Below, one piece after another: positions 49,835 through 58,932 of a stretch of 60,808 nucleotides of DNA (its first letter is position 1; every line of letters starts with the position of its first letter). Both the position numbers and the translations under genes were made by a program. The stretch is from Bacillota bacterium (GTDB lineage Bacteria; Bacillota; Clostridia; Oscillospirales; Acutalibacteraceae). Below the pieces are notes generated by a model. That model was not told the origin of the DNA and did no database searches. It saw nothing but the letters and a program-made list of their open reading frames with translations. The stretch covers positions 1-60,808 of the forward strand of contig JAEWBE010000102.1 in assembly GCA_023391275.1 (NCBI GenBank), in the 5' to 3' direction.

Positions 49835-51579
49835 AAAAATCTGTTCTCATACGTTTAATGCGGTATACAAAACCATACGCCGGATTTTTAATCGGCGCCC
49901 TCGCCAGTGCCATTCTCAACATTACTCTCACGCTCTACGGCCCGATTCTGATCGGAAAGGCGATCGATCATATTATCGGTGCCGGAAATGTCGATTACAG
50001 CGGCATGATTCCAATTCTGGCCACACTTTTTTTCACCATTGCGGTCAGCGCCGTATTTCAGTGGGTGATGGCGTACTGCACCAACAGGGTTACCTATCAG
50101 ACGGTGCGTGACCTCCGGATTCAAACGTATCAGAAAATGAATAAACTGCCGTTGAAATACATTGACGGTCATGCTCACGGTGATTTGATCAGCCGCATTG
50201 TAAATGATGTAGATCAGGTATCCGACGGACTTTTGCAGGGACTCACCCAGTTATTTACCGGTATTGTCACGATTCTGGGGACGCTGGTGTTTATGCTCAC
50301 CATCAGTCCGGTTATAACTGTTGTGGTGGTGCTGGTAACTCCGCTTTCCCTTTTTGTGGCCGGGTTTATCGCAAGAATTTCTCACAGGCAGTTTATTGAA
50401 CAGCAGGCGACGCAGGGCGAGCTCAGCGGCTATGTGGAGGAATTGATCAGCGGTCAGAAAATTGTAAAAACTTTTCATTATGAGAGCCGTTCGGAAGAAA
50501 AGTTCAATGAAATCAATCAGCGTCTTTATAACTGCGGGGTAAAAGCGCAGTTTTATTCCTCTCTTTCAAACCCAAGCACCCGGTTCGTCAATGGAATTGT
50601 TTACACCTCCGTCGCAGTGATTGGTTCGGTTTGCGCGGTAACCGGCCGCCCGGGGCCGCTGACTATCGGGCAGATTTCCAGTTTCCTTGCCTACGCCAAC
50701 CAGTACACCAAACCCTTTAATGAGGTTACGGCAGTGATTACCCAGATTCAAACCGCTTTTGCTTCCGCACAGCGCCTGTTCAGTGTTCTGGATGAGAAGG
50801 AAGAAACACCCGATGCGCCCGGCGCGAGGGTTCTGCAAAACTGCGAGGGCAATGTTTTTGTCAGCCACCTGTATTTTTCCTATCGTCCGGAGGCAAAGCT
50901 GATTCAGGATATGAACCTTTCCGCGCACAAAGGGGAGCGTATTGCCATTGTCGGCCCAACCGGATGCGGCAAGACGACGATTATCAATCTTCTGATGCGT
51001 TTTTACGATGCCGACAGCGGAACGATTCAAATCGACGGAAACGATGTGATGAATATAACCCGGAGCAGTCTGCGTTCTATGTTTGGAATGGTATTGCAGG
51101 AAACATGGTTGTTTTCCGGTACGGTGCGCGACAATATTACTTATGGAAGAGCCGGCGTCACCGAGGGGGAAATGATCCAGGCCGCAAAAGCGGCGCATGC
51201 GCATTCCTTTATCATGCGTTTGCCGTACGGATACGATACCGTCATTTCAGAGGATGGGGGAAACATCTCACAGGGCCAGCGGCAGCTACTCTGTATCGCG
51301 CGTGTGATGCTGGTTGATCCGCCGATTCTCATTCTTGATGAGGCTACAAGCTCCATTGATACGCGAACCGAAATTCGGATTCAGCGGGCATTCACCAAAA
51401 TGATGGAAGGACGGACAAGCTTTATTGTCGCACATCGCCTGTCCACAATCAGGGAAGCAGACCTGATCCTTGTTATGAATCAGGGAAGCATCATCGAGCA
51501 GGGGACGCATGAACAGCTGCTGGCAAAAAACGGCTTTTATGCCAATTTGTACAACAGTCAGTTTGCGGTTGCGGACTAA
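49831..51579 (+). CDS. ABC exporter half, ATP-binding and permease protein (canonical NBD)
   Basis: This is 582 residues from the ATG overlapping the first subunit's stop; the longer frame to 49792 is inside it. Six membrane helices precede Walker A AIVGPTGCGKTTIINLLMRF. Walker B is ILILDEATSSIDTRTEIRIQ with the catalytic Glu, and FIVAHRLSTI carries the switch His. The signature is NISQGQRQLLCIA, with Q in place of the usual G. Signature change here and missing Glu in the partner fit an asymmetric exporter in which one composite site hydrolyses ATP. No regulator is adjacent. Confidence 0.92.
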   Translation: MKKSVLIRLMRYTKPYAGFLIGALASAILNITLTLYGPILIGKAIDHIIGAGNVDYSGMIPILATLFFTIAVSAVFQWVMAYCTNRVTYQTVRDLRIQTYQKMNKLPLKYIDGHAHGDLISRIVNDVDQVSDGLLQGLTQLFTGIVTILGTLVFMLTISPVITVVVVLVTPLSLFVAGFIARISHRQFIEQQATQGELSGYVEELISGQKIVKTFHYESRSEEKFNEINQRLYNCGVKAQFYSSLSNPSTRFVNGIVYTSVAVIGSVCAVTGRPGPLTIGQISSFLAYANQYTKPFNEVTAVITQIQTAFASAQRLFSVLDEKEETPDAPGARVLQNCEGNVFVSHLYFSYRPEAKLIQDMNLSAHKGERIAIVGPTGCGKTTIINLLMRFYDADSGTIQIDGNDVMNITRSSLRSMFGMVLQETWLFSGTVRDNITYGRAGVTEGEMIQAAKAAHAHSFIMRLPYGYDTVISEDGGNISQGQRQLLCIARVMLVDPPILILDEATSSIDTRTEIRIQRAFTKMMEGRTSFIVAHRLSTIREADLILVMNQGSIIEQGTHEQLLAKNGFYANLYNSQFAVAD

Positions 51580-51609
51580 GGTGAAAGCTTCGTAATTGCT
51601 TCTTAAGTA

Positions 51610-51638
51610 TTGAATAACTTGTTCCCGTGTTGTATAAT
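51610..51638 (+). promoter_or_regulatory. Promoter of the transketolase genes
   Basis: TTGAAT (51610-51615), 17 bases, perfect TATAAT (51633-51638), 36 bases before the ATG. Confidence 0.8.
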
Positions 51639-51673
51639 TAATATGCAATATTATGATAATTCAGGTGGTTAGC

Positions 51674-52519
51674 ATGGATAAAAGGGAAAAGAAGAATATG
51701 CAGATTCTGGCATGCAAGGTCAGAATGGGTGCAATTGAAGGCGTTTACAATGCAAAGTCCGGGCATCCGGGCGGAAGCTTGTCGGCGGCAGATATTTTTA
51801 CCTATCTGTATTTTAAAGAAATGAACGTGGATCCAAAAAACCCAAAGGATGAAAACAGGGATCGCTGTGTGCTTTCCAAGGGGCATTGTGCTCCGGGACT
51901 TTACGCAACGCTGGCTTTAAAGGGATATTTCCCAACGGATGAACTGAAAAAGCTCCGTCATATCGGCGCAATGCTTCAGGGTCATCCGGATATGAAAGGC
52001 ACCCCGGGAATTGATATGAGTACGGGTTCGCTCGGGCAGGGCGTTTCCGCGGCCTGCGGCATGGCAATTGCCGGTAAGCTGGATCATAAGGAATACCGTG
52101 TGTACGCTGTGTTGGGCGACGGTGAGCTCGAAGAGGGTCAGGTATGGGAGGCATCCATGTTTGCTGCGCACCATGAGCTTGACAACCTTTGTGTGATTGT
52201 GGACAACAATGGTCTGCAAATCGACGGCCCGGTAAGTGAAGTGGGCGGTCCGGAGCCGATTGACGAGAAGTTCCGTTCCTTTGGCTTCGACGTACAGGTC
52301 ATTGACGGCCATAATTTCGATGAAATTGAAGCGGCTTTCAATCATGCAAAAACCGTGAAGGGCAAGCCCAGTGCAATCATTGCAAAGACCATAAAAGGGA
52401 AAGATGTATCCTTTATGGAAAATAAAGTGAACTGGCATGGCGCCGCCCCCAACAAAGAGCAGTATGAAGTTGCAATGCTGGACCTGAACAAGGTGCTGGC
52501 GGGATTGGAGGCAGAATAA
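51674..52519 (+). CDS. Transketolase, N-terminal subunit
   Basis: This is 281 residues from ATG 51674 (CAGGTGGTTAGC ahead; the frame reaches 51653). KSGHPGGSLSAADIFTYLYF is the transketolase start; the thiamine diphosphate site reads VYAVLGDGELEEGQVWEASM, FAAHHELDNLCVIVDNNGLQ, IDGPVSEVG. This is the diphosphate/magnesium half of transketolase as a separate protein; the second half follows and overlaps by one base. The pair interconverts pentose and hexose phosphates. A split transketolase is common in Clostridia and archaea. Confidence 0.93.
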   Translation: MDKREKKNMQILACKVRMGAIEGVYNAKSGHPGGSLSAADIFTYLYFKEMNVDPKNPKDENRDRCVLSKGHCAPGLYATLALKGYFPTDELKKLRHIGAMLQGHPDMKGTPGIDMSTGSLGQGVSAACGMAIAGKLDHKEYRVYAVLGDGELEEGQVWEASMFAAHHELDNLCVIVDNNGLQIDGPVSEVGGPEPIDEKFRSFGFDVQVIDGHNFDEIEAAFNHAKTVKGKPSAIIAKTIKGKDVSFMENKVNWHGAAPNKEQYEVAMLDLNKVLAGLEAE

Positions 52520-53463
52520 TGGCAGAGATGGTAAAAAAAGCAACCAGAGAAAGCTACGGCCAGGCATTGGCTGAACTGGCAGAGGAATACCCGCAGGTGG
52601 TTGTGCTGGATGCCGACCTTGCGGAAGCAACCAAAACCGGTATTTTTAAAAAGTCGAATCCGAACCGCTTTATCGACTGCGGTATTGCGGAGTGTAATAT
52701 GGTGGGCATTGCCGCGGGCCTTGCAACCTGCGGGAAGATTCCGTTCGCAACCTCTTTCGCTATGTTCTCAACCGGCCGTGCGTATGAGCAGGTGCGCAAC
52801 TCTGTTGGTTATCCGCACCTGAATGTGAAGATTGTCGGCTCGCACGCCGGTATCTCCGTTGGTGAAGACGGAGCGACCCATCAGTGCTGTGAAGATTTGG
52901 CCCTTATGAGAACTATTCCGGGTATGGTTGTGCTGAACCCGTCCGACCACTACGAAATGAAAGCGGCGGTCAGAGCGGCAGTCGAGCATTACGGCCCGGT
53001 TTATATCCGGCTTGGCAGGCTCGCTGTGGAAAGTTTCAATAATTCCGACGATTATAAGTTTGAGCTTGGCAAGGGTATTACCCTGCGCGACGGCAAGGAT
53101 ATTACCATTGTTGCAACCGGCCTGATGGTATCCCGCGCACTGGAAGCGGTCAAAACGCTTGCGGAGCAGGGAATTGATGCAAGGCTGATTAATATTCACA
53201 CAGTTAAGCCGATTGATCGTGAACTGATTGTCAAAGCAGCGAAGGAAACCGGAAAGCTGATTACTGTGGAAGAGCATAACGTAATCGGCGGTCTTGGCGA
53301 CGCGGTGTGCGGTGTTCTTTCCGAAGAATGCCCGACCCCGGTAATTAAAATCGGTGTCAACGACACGTACGGCCATTCCGGCCCGGCCGCCGACCTGCTG
53401 GACGAATTCGGACTTAACGCTTCCCATATCGTTGAAGTGACGAAGAAAACGCTGAACAAGTAA
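52519..53463 (+). CDS. Transketolase, C-terminal subunit
   Basis: This 314-residue protein supplies the pyrimidine-binding and C-terminal domains: VVLDADLAEATKTGIFKKSN, RFIDCGIAECNMVGIAAGLA, with the catalytic Glu in IAECNM, PFATSFAMFSTGRAYEQVRN, and DGATHQCCEDLALMRTIPGM. The end (ETGKLITVEEHNVIGGLGDA) is the usual transketolase C-domain. The TAATG junction with the first subunit ensures equal synthesis. Cytoplasmic, pentose phosphate pathway. Confidence 0.93.
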   Translation: MAEMVKKATRESYGQALAELAEEYPQVVVLDADLAEATKTGIFKKSNPNRFIDCGIAECNMVGIAAGLATCGKIPFATSFAMFSTGRAYEQVRNSVGYPHLNVKIVGSHAGISVGEDGATHQCCEDLALMRTIPGMVVLNPSDHYEMKAAVRAAVEHYGPVYIRLGRLAVESFNNSDDYKFELGKGITLRDGKDITIVATGLMVSRALEAVKTLAEQGIDARLINIHTVKPIDRELIVKAAKETGKLITVEEHNVIGGLGDAVCGVLSEECPTPVIKIGVNDTYGHSGPAADLLDEFGLNASHIVEVTKKTLNK

Positions 53464-53497
53464 ATCTTTTTCAGCTCATTGTTTAATCTGAAAAAAG

Positions 53498-53528
53498 AAA
53501 TCGGCACCCAAACGGGTGCCGATTTTTT
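53498..53528. terminator. Bidirectional terminator between transketolase and the liv operon
   Basis: AAATCGGCACCC and GGGTGCCGATTT pair perfectly around AAAC, with A/T runs outside. It serves the convergent liv operon as well. Confidence 0.88.
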
Positions 53529-53542
53529 ATACGTTATAAGTT

Positions 53543-54262
53543 TTATGCCGGGGCATGGCTTTTCTTCGTGCCAAGGTATGCCGCTTTCACATCTGCGTTT
53601 TCAAGAAGTTCGCGGCCTTTGCCGGAAAGGATGATGCGCCCCGTTTCCAGAACATGCCCGGCGTCCGCTATACGGAGAGCCAGATTTGCATTCTGCTCAA
53701 TCAAAAGAATGGTTACACCCTGTTTGTTGATTTCCTTGATAATTTCAAAAATACCTTTTACCACTAAAGGCGCAAGGCCAAGCGACGGTTCATCCATCAT
53801 AATCAGCTCCGGCTTGCTCATCAGCGCGCGGCCAACCGCAAGCATCTGCTGTTCACCGCCGGAAAGAGTCCCCGCCAGCTGCCAGGAGCGTTCCTTTAAA
53901 CGGGGAAACAGGTCATAAACCCATTTCACATCATTTGAGTAATCGTCCTTGCGCATGTATGCCCCGATTTTCAGGTTTTCATAAACGGTCAGGTTAGGGA
54001 AAACACGGCGACCTTCCGGTACCAGCGTAATCCCGTGTTTTACAATATCCTGAGATTGCTTTCCGGTAATATCCGCATCGTTGTAAGTGATTTTCCCGCT
54101 CTGCGGCTTCACAAGGCCGACTATGGTGCGGAGCGTTGTACTTTTTCCGGCTCCGTTTGCACCAATCAGGGTAACAATGCTTTTGTCCGGCACGGAAAAT
54201 GAAATTCCCTTAACCGCTTCAATACCGCCGTAGGATACATAAAGGTCCTCAATTTTCAGCAT
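53543..54262 (-). CDS. livF: Branched-chain amino acid ABC transporter, ATP-binding protein LivF
   Basis: This is 239 residues. The frame is open upstream to 54403, but that part lies inside livG in another frame. The ATG at 54262 has GGGGGAGG six bases ahead and gives the normal start MLKIEDLYVSYGGIEAVKGI. Walker A is LIGANGAGKSTTLRTIVGL, the signature is LSGGEQQMLAVGRALMSKPE and Walker B is LIMMDEPSLGLAPLV. It ends near VLETGRIILSGKGRELLENA. With LivG it powers branched-chain amino acid import. It overlaps livG by 14 bases and is the last gene of the operon. Confidence 0.93.
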   Translation of the reverse strand: MLKIEDLYVSYGGIEAVKGISFSVPDKSIVTLIGANGAGKSTTLRTIVGLVKPQSGKITYNDADITGKQSQDIVKHGITLVPEGRRVFPNLTVYENLKIGAYMRKDDYSNDVKWVYDLFPRLKERSWQLAGTLSGGEQQMLAVGRALMSKPELIMMDEPSLGLAPLVVKGIFEIIKEINKQGVTILLIEQNANLALRIADAGHVLETGRIILSGKGRELLENADVKAAYLGTKKSHAPA

Positions 54263-55067
54263 CGTCATCCTCCCCCAAATACGCCTCGACCACGCGTTGG
54301 TTATTTTGTGTCTCCTCGGGCGTGCCCTTGCCGATTGTCTGGCCGAAATCGAGCACGTAAATCCTGTCCGATATTTCCATAACCAAATCCATATGGTGCT
54401 CAATCAGAAAAACGGTCAGATCAAAATCCTGCTGAATTTGTTTAATGGAGGCAGTTAAATCTTCGGTTTCCTGCGGGTTCATACCTGCCGCCGGTTCATC
54501 CAGCAACAGCAGGCCCGGCTTGGTGGCAAGCGCACGCGCAATTTCAAGGTGGCGCTGCTGGCCGTAGGGAAGAGAACTGGCCACGTCGTTTCTTACATCG
54601 GCCAAACCCATCCTTTCCAGAAGTGCTTCGCTTTCCTCGCGCATGCGTTTTTCTTCGCGAACCGCACCCGGCAGGCGTAAAGTTGCGCTGATTACATTGC
54701 CTTTCATACCGAAATGTTTGGCAATGATAATGTTTTCAAAAACTGTCAAATCCTTGAACAGGCGGATATTCTGGAAAGTCCGTGCAACACCCTTTCGGGT
54801 GATTTTGTCCGGTGACAGGCCGGTAATATCCTCGCCATGCAGAAAAATCTTGCCGCTGGACGGCGTGTAAACGCCGGTAATCATGTTGAAGGCTGTTGTT
54901 TTGCCCGCGCCGTTCGGGCCGATCAATGCGACGATCTGATGCTCACGAATGGTTAAATTCAGGTTGTCGACAGCAACAACGCCGCCGAATTGCATTGTCA
55001 TGTTTTCCGTTCTTAGAACGACATTCTTGTCGATGATCGGATCTGCAACAGGAGTATGGCTGCTCAT
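54249..55067 (-). CDS. livG: Branched-chain amino acid ABC transporter, ATP-binding protein LivG
   Basis: This 272-residue protein has Walker A ALIGPNGAGKTTAFNMITGV, the family's ITRKGVARTFQNIRLFKDLT block, signature LPYGQQRHLEIARALATKPG and Walker B LLLLDEPAAGMNPQET, with IEHHMDLVMEISDRIYVLDF at the H-loop. It overlaps livM by four bases. LivG and LivF form the ATPase pair of the importer. Confidence 0.93.
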   Translation of the reverse strand: MSSHTPVADPIIDKNVVLRTENMTMQFGGVVAVDNLNLTIREHQIVALIGPNGAGKTTAFNMITGVYTPSSGKIFLHGEDITGLSPDKITRKGVARTFQNIRLFKDLTVFENIIIAKHFGMKGNVISATLRLPGAVREEKRMREESEALLERMGLADVRNDVASSLPYGQQRHLEIARALATKPGLLLLDEPAAGMNPQETEDLTASIKQIQQDFDLTVFLIEHHMDLVMEISDRIYVLDFGQTIGKGTPEETQNNQRVVEAYLGEDDDAEN

Positions 55068-56152
55068 TTCGCACCGCCCTCCTTTGCTGTTTTTCCGAAC
55101 AGTTTTGTTTTTATGGCAGCGAAAAAGTTAAAAATTCTGTCCCATGACAGTTCGGTTCTTCCCATTAGACCCTTGCGGTAGAACAGCACGATCACCATTA
55201 GCAAAACGGAGAAAATCACCATGCTGAAACCCGGGCGGAACAGTGACATTTCATAACCAGCGATGGTCAGCGGCTCGTCAAAAGAGCGCAGCAGTTCCAG
55301 ACCGCCGGTTACAATAAAGGAGGCAATTACCGTACCGCTCAGGCTGCCCATGCCGCCCAGAACGATAATCAGCAGGAAATTGTAGGTTAAGGTGAAATAA
55401 AACTGCTTTGGGTCGACCGTGCCGAGCAGGGAAGCGTAAAGGCCGCCGCCGATGCCGGCAAAAAAACCGCCGATGACAAAGGACATTACCTTGTGCTTAA
55501 ACAGGCTGATTCCCATGGCCTCGGCCGCGATATCATCCTCACGGATGGCTTTGAACGCGCGCCCGTAACTTGAACGGATTAAAAGAGCTGTCAAAATCAA
55601 AACGATAATCGCTACCCCGAACGACCACCACATGTTGTTGGCGTTATCAGGGATTTTATTGATTCCGAGCGCACCGTTTGTCACGTCCTGCCAGTTGGTA
55701 AGAATAATGCGGATAATCTCTGAAAATCCCAGCGTTGCAATGGCAAGATAATCGCCTCTGAGGCGCAAAACCGGCGCTCCGATCAGGAATGCCGCAGCAC
55801 CCGCCAGTATGCCTCCAAGAATCAGTGCAGGCACGAAGCCGAGGTGGATGTTGGCAATCGCCCCGTTCATCGGTGCCATATAATAGATGGTGGGGCGCAG
55901 GTCGAGCGGCAGTGTGAAAATTGCCACCGTGTAAGCCCCAATTGCCATAAATCCTGCCTGACCCAATGAAAACAGGCCTGTAAAACCGTTAATCAGGTTC
56001 ATGGAGAGGCCGATGATTGTATAAATCGCACATAAATTCAGGATTCTTACTATGTAGGCGTCCAAATTGTCGTTTGCAAAGTTAATCAGGAACAAAACAA
56101 CCACCGCCAGAACCGCGGTGCAGATCAGATTGCGTTTCTTGTTTTTCATCAT
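55064..56152 (-). CDS. livM: Branched-chain amino acid ABC transporter permease LivM
   Basis: This is about 362 residues. The frame is open to 56185 inside livH; the ATG at 56152 (or 56149) behind GAAGGTGTGACGTG is chosen. Eight or more membrane helices; the LivM block reads NLINGFTGLFSLGQAGFMAI, GAYTVAIFTL, LRLRGDYLAIATLGFSEIIR and GRAFKAIREDDIAAEAMGIS, with GGFFAGIGGGLYAS. A hydrophilic tail of 40 residues follows the last helix. Partner of LivH in the membrane channel. Confidence 0.92.
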   Translation of the reverse strand: MMKNKKRNLICTAVLAVVVLFLINFANDNLDAYIVRILNLCAIYTIIGLSMNLINGFTGLFSLGQAGFMAIGAYTVAIFTLPLDLRPTIYYMAPMNGAIANIHLGFVPALILGGILAGAAAFLIGAPVLRLRGDYLAIATLGFSEIIRIILTNWQDVTNGALGINKIPDNANNMWWSFGVAIIVLILTALLIRSSYGRAFKAIREDDIAAEAMGISLFKHKVMSFVIGGFFAGIGGGLYASLLGTVDPKQFYFTLTYNFLLIIVLGGMGSLSGTVIASFIVTGGLELLRSFDEPLTIAGYEMSLFRPGFSMVIFSVLLMVIVLFYRKGLMGRTELSWDRIFNFFAAIKTKLFGKTAKEGGAK

Positions 56153-56156
56153 CACG

Positions 56157-57050
56157 TCACACCTTCTCCGTCGTCTTTTCCCCAATCAGGCCGGTAGGCT
56201 TGATCAGAAGAATCACAATTAAAAGGATAAAGGCGAAGGCATCACGATAGCCTGTAAGCGGCTGGAAGAAAGCAACCAGCATAACCTCGATTAACCCGAG
56301 GATGAATCCGCCGAGCACAGCTCCCTTAATATTGCCGATACCGCCGATTACCGCGGCGACGAAGCACTTCAGTCCCGGCATTACGCCCATCAGCGGGGAA
56401 ACCTGGGGATATTTCATGCCCCACAAAATAACCCCGACCGCCGCAAGGCTGGAGCCAATTCCAAAGGTGGCCGCAATAACCACATTGATGTTGATTCCCA
56501 TGACACGCGCGATTTCGTAATCTTTTGAAACCGCGCGCATCGCCATGCCCAGTTTTGTTTTATTCGTGACAAACAACAGAATCGCCATGCAGACCACCAG
56601 AACAAAAGGCACGATAAGGGAGGCCTTCTGAATGGATACCGTGCCGATTTCTACGGTTGACATCATCCCCATAATATCCGGAAAGGCCTTCGGTCTTCCG
56701 GTAAAAATGTAGGTGGCCAGATTCTCAAGAAGAAAGGAAACGCCGATTGCGGAAACTAAAATAGAATCTTTTGGCGCATCGCGCAGCGGGCGGTAGGCCA
56801 CCCTTTCAATCAGCATTCCGAGTACTGCGGTAAACACAATGACCAGAATGCATGCAAAGTACCACGGCAAATGAAAAACTGCAATGCCGAAGAAGGTAAA
56901 ATAGGCCGCCATCATGAAAATATCGCCATGCGCAAAGTTGATAAGGCGCAGGATTCCGTAAACCATTGTATAACCGACGGCAATCAGCGCATAAAGGCTC
57001 CCCACGGCAATTCCATTTGTTAAATTCTGTAAGAACAATTCGATCGTCAT
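56157..57050 (-). CDS. livH: Branched-chain amino acid ABC transporter permease LivH
   Basis: This 297-residue protein starts MTIELFLQNLTNGIAVGSLY and contains the LivH block LIAVGYTMVYGILRLINFAH, GDIFMMAAYFTFFG, with RAVSKDYEIARVMGININVV and GGIGNIKGAVLGGFILGLIE. About eight membrane helices. It is the second gene of the operon, 27 bases after the substrate-binding protein gene, and four bases ahead of livM. Confidence 0.93.
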   Translation of the reverse strand: MTIELFLQNLTNGIAVGSLYALIAVGYTMVYGILRLINFAHGDIFMMAAYFTFFGIAVFHLPWYFACILVIVFTAVLGMLIERVAYRPLRDAPKDSILVSAIGVSFLLENLATYIFTGRPKAFPDIMGMMSTVEIGTVSIQKASLIVPFVLVVCMAILLFVTNKTKLGMAMRAVSKDYEIARVMGININVVIAATFGIGSSLAAVGVILWGMKYPQVSPLMGVMPGLKCFVAAVIGGIGNIKGAVLGGFILGLIEVMLVAFFQPLTGYRDAFAFILLIVILLIKPTGLIGEKTTEKV

Positions 57051-57077
57051 AGCAAAACTTCCTAATCCATTAATTCG

Positions 57078-58259
57078 TTATTTTGCAACTGTTACAGTAT
57101 CCTTATAGGTGAATTTTCCGTTCTTTACTTCCTTTATAATTGCGGAGTTTTTGTCGGCATCGCCGTCGGCGGTGAATTTCAGCACGCCGGTCGCGCCTTC
57201 GACTCCGTTTGTTTTTGCAAGCGCGTCGCGGATTGCGGTTGGTTCGGAGGAGTTCGCCGCTTCAATTGCCTTAATAATTACCAGATATGCGTCATACCCC
57301 AATGCGGTAACGGCAGCCATATTCTTGCCCGGGTATTCTTTCTTATAGGCTTCTACAAACTTTTTGCCTTCGTTTGTTACAGGAGCCGCGTCATCGAAGA
57401 AGGTGGAAATGGTTGCGCCTTCTACATCCTTGCCGCCAACGGTTGTGAATTCATCAATATCCCAAGTGTCGCCGCCAAGGAACGGAACGGAAATGCCGAG
57501 CTGACGGGCCTGCTTCATGACAAGAGCGGATTCTGTGAAGTTACCCGGAGCAAAGACCACGTCGGGGTTCGCGGCTTTCACAGTGGAAAGCTGAGCGCCG
57601 AATTCCTGATCGTTCGTGTTGTAGTTTACCGTGGTGACAACAGAGTTTGCGTCGCCGGTCAGTTTTACGAAAGCTTCTTTAAAATATGTAGCAAGACCGA
57701 CTGCGTAGTCGTTGGAAACTTCCTGAATAATAGCCGCTTTTCTCGCGCCGCTCTTATACGCATAGTTTGCCATAACAGTACCCTGGAACGGGTCAAGGTA
57801 GCAGACTCTGAAGTAGTAATCATTGCCTTTGGTTACCAACGGGTTGGTGCAGGAAGCGCCTACCGCCGGAACCTTGTTCTTTTTAACGAGTTCCCCCGCA
57901 GCCATGGAAAGGCTGGAACCCCAGGAGCCGATGATTGCGGATACTTTATCCTTTTCAATTAAACGCGCCGCAGCTGTTGTTGCCTGCGCCTTGTCTGATT
58001 TGTTGTCTGCAACAACAAGCTCCACATTTTTACCCAATACGGTCGGATAAAGCTTGTTGGCAATTTTAACCCCTTCAACCTCCGCTTCACCGCCGGCTGC
58101 ATTTGCGCCCGTAAGCGGTTCGAATATGCCGATTTTAATGGTTCCGCTGCTGGCGGCGCTTTGCGCCGTGGTACCCGTGGCAGTGTCAACCTTTTTGCAC
58201 CCGGTAAAAGCAGTAGCCGTCATGACCAATACCAACAGGAATGCTGCAATTTTTTTCAT
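57078..58259 (-). CDS. livK: Branched-chain amino acid ABC transporter, substrate-binding lipoprotein
   Basis: This 393-residue protein has a signal peptide MKKIAAFLLVLVMTATAFTG C with a lipobox and an S/T/A-rich linker. The periplasmic-binding fold starts TIKIGIFEPLTGANAAGGEA, then EVEGVKIANKLYPTVLGKNV, VAGDNK-like strands and VSAIIGSWGSSLSMAAGELV. It should bind leucine, isoleucine or valine (or a related amide) outside the cell and deliver it to LivHM. First gene of the operon, usually made in excess. The precise ligand is not readable. Confidence 0.9.
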   Translation of the reverse strand: MKKIAAFLLVLVMTATAFTGCKKVDTATGTTAQSAASSGTIKIGIFEPLTGANAAGGEAEVEGVKIANKLYPTVLGKNVELVVADNKSDKAQATTAAARLIEKDKVSAIIGSWGSSLSMAAGELVKKNKVPAVGASCTNPLVTKGNDYYFRVCYLDPFQGTVMANYAYKSGARKAAIIQEVSNDYAVGLATYFKEAFVKLTGDANSVVTTVNYNTNDQEFGAQLSTVKAANPDVVFAPGNFTESALVMKQARQLGISVPFLGGDTWDIDEFTTVGGKDVEGATISTFFDDAAPVTNEGKKFVEAYKKEYPGKNMAAVTALGYDAYLVIIKAIEAANSSEPTAIRDALAKTNGVEGATGVLKFTADGDADKNSAIIKEVKNGKFTYKDTVTVAK

Positions 58260-58351
58260 TTCTAAATTCCTCCTCAGTCAGATTGATTTTCTCCGTCTGT
58301 GTCCGCAAAAGCCGCTGAAACAAGCCGGAGGGGTGAATATAAACTCCTATA

Positions 58352-58380
58352 AGTATATCATGCCAAATTCTGAAATTCAA
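58352..58380 (-). promoter_or_regulatory. Promoter of the liv operon
   Basis: On the minus strand TTGAAT (58380-58375), 17 bases, TATACT (58357-58352), about 93 bases before the ATG. The spacer holds GAATTTCAGAATTTG (58378-58364), a weak likeness to a CodY box (five differences by my count), which would fit nutritional control of this transporter. Confidence 0.6.
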
Positions 58381-58869
58381 GCAAAAATGAATTTCTTGTT
58401 AACTAATCCACCATTTTGATAATTTTGGAAGTCGTTTTTAAGATTCCTTCATGAAAATTTGACGGCTCCTGTAAAAACGTCGTAAAGCATATATAAGTAT
58501 ATAAATAGTATATTAAAATTAGTCACCGCCGGCAATCAGTGACCGGCGGCAGTTAAAAATAAGCATATATTAAGTATATGTTCAAAATATTCATAAAATT
58601 TGGATTTATTTTATCTGCAAATCGTTTGATTTTATCATGAAAAATGAATGCTTTTAAAACACGATTTGCTCCAAAATGCGTCGTTTTTTGCCCGAAAATG
58701 TATTTTTTGCGAGGGAATTGCTGGCTAAAAACGCAACAAGTTCATTCCTGTTTGTCACAGGCTCATTTTCAGGGAAAACCCATGTGCTGTCTGAGTTTCG
58801 TCTGTTTCGGAATAAAAAACTTTTTAGGAGAAAATAATCCTGCTTTTTTGTCTGGAAAATGATGGGGTG
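58381..58869. other. AT-rich intergenic region with a hairpin between two near-repeats
   Basis: No gene is supported. AAGCATATATAAGTATAT (58485-58502) and AAGCATATATTAAGTATAT (from 58561) are near-identical direct repeats. Between them is the hairpin CCGCCGG/CCGGCGG (58526-58549, ten-base loop). The stretch 58620-58860 has no readable signal; a 72-codon frame there is unconvincing. Confidence 0.55.
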
Positions 58870-58898
58870 TTGAACTTCTCGGACTGCTGGAATATAAT
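58870..58898 (+). promoter_or_regulatory. Promoter of the CAP-domain lipoprotein gene
   Basis: TTGAAC (58870-58875), 17 bases, perfect TATAAT (58893-58898), 35 bases before the ATG. Confidence 0.75.
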
Positions 58899-58932
58899 TT
58901 AGACAAATCTTTTACAAAAAGGAGAACATGCA

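Noticed and set aside
58364..58378. CodY box in the liv promoter
   Set aside because: About five mismatches to the 15-base consensus, too many for a call by eye; mentioned only as weak likeness.
58644..58862. A 72-codon plus-strand frame before the CAP-domain gene
   Set aside because: No ribosome binding site and no family pattern; the region looks like AT-rich spacer.
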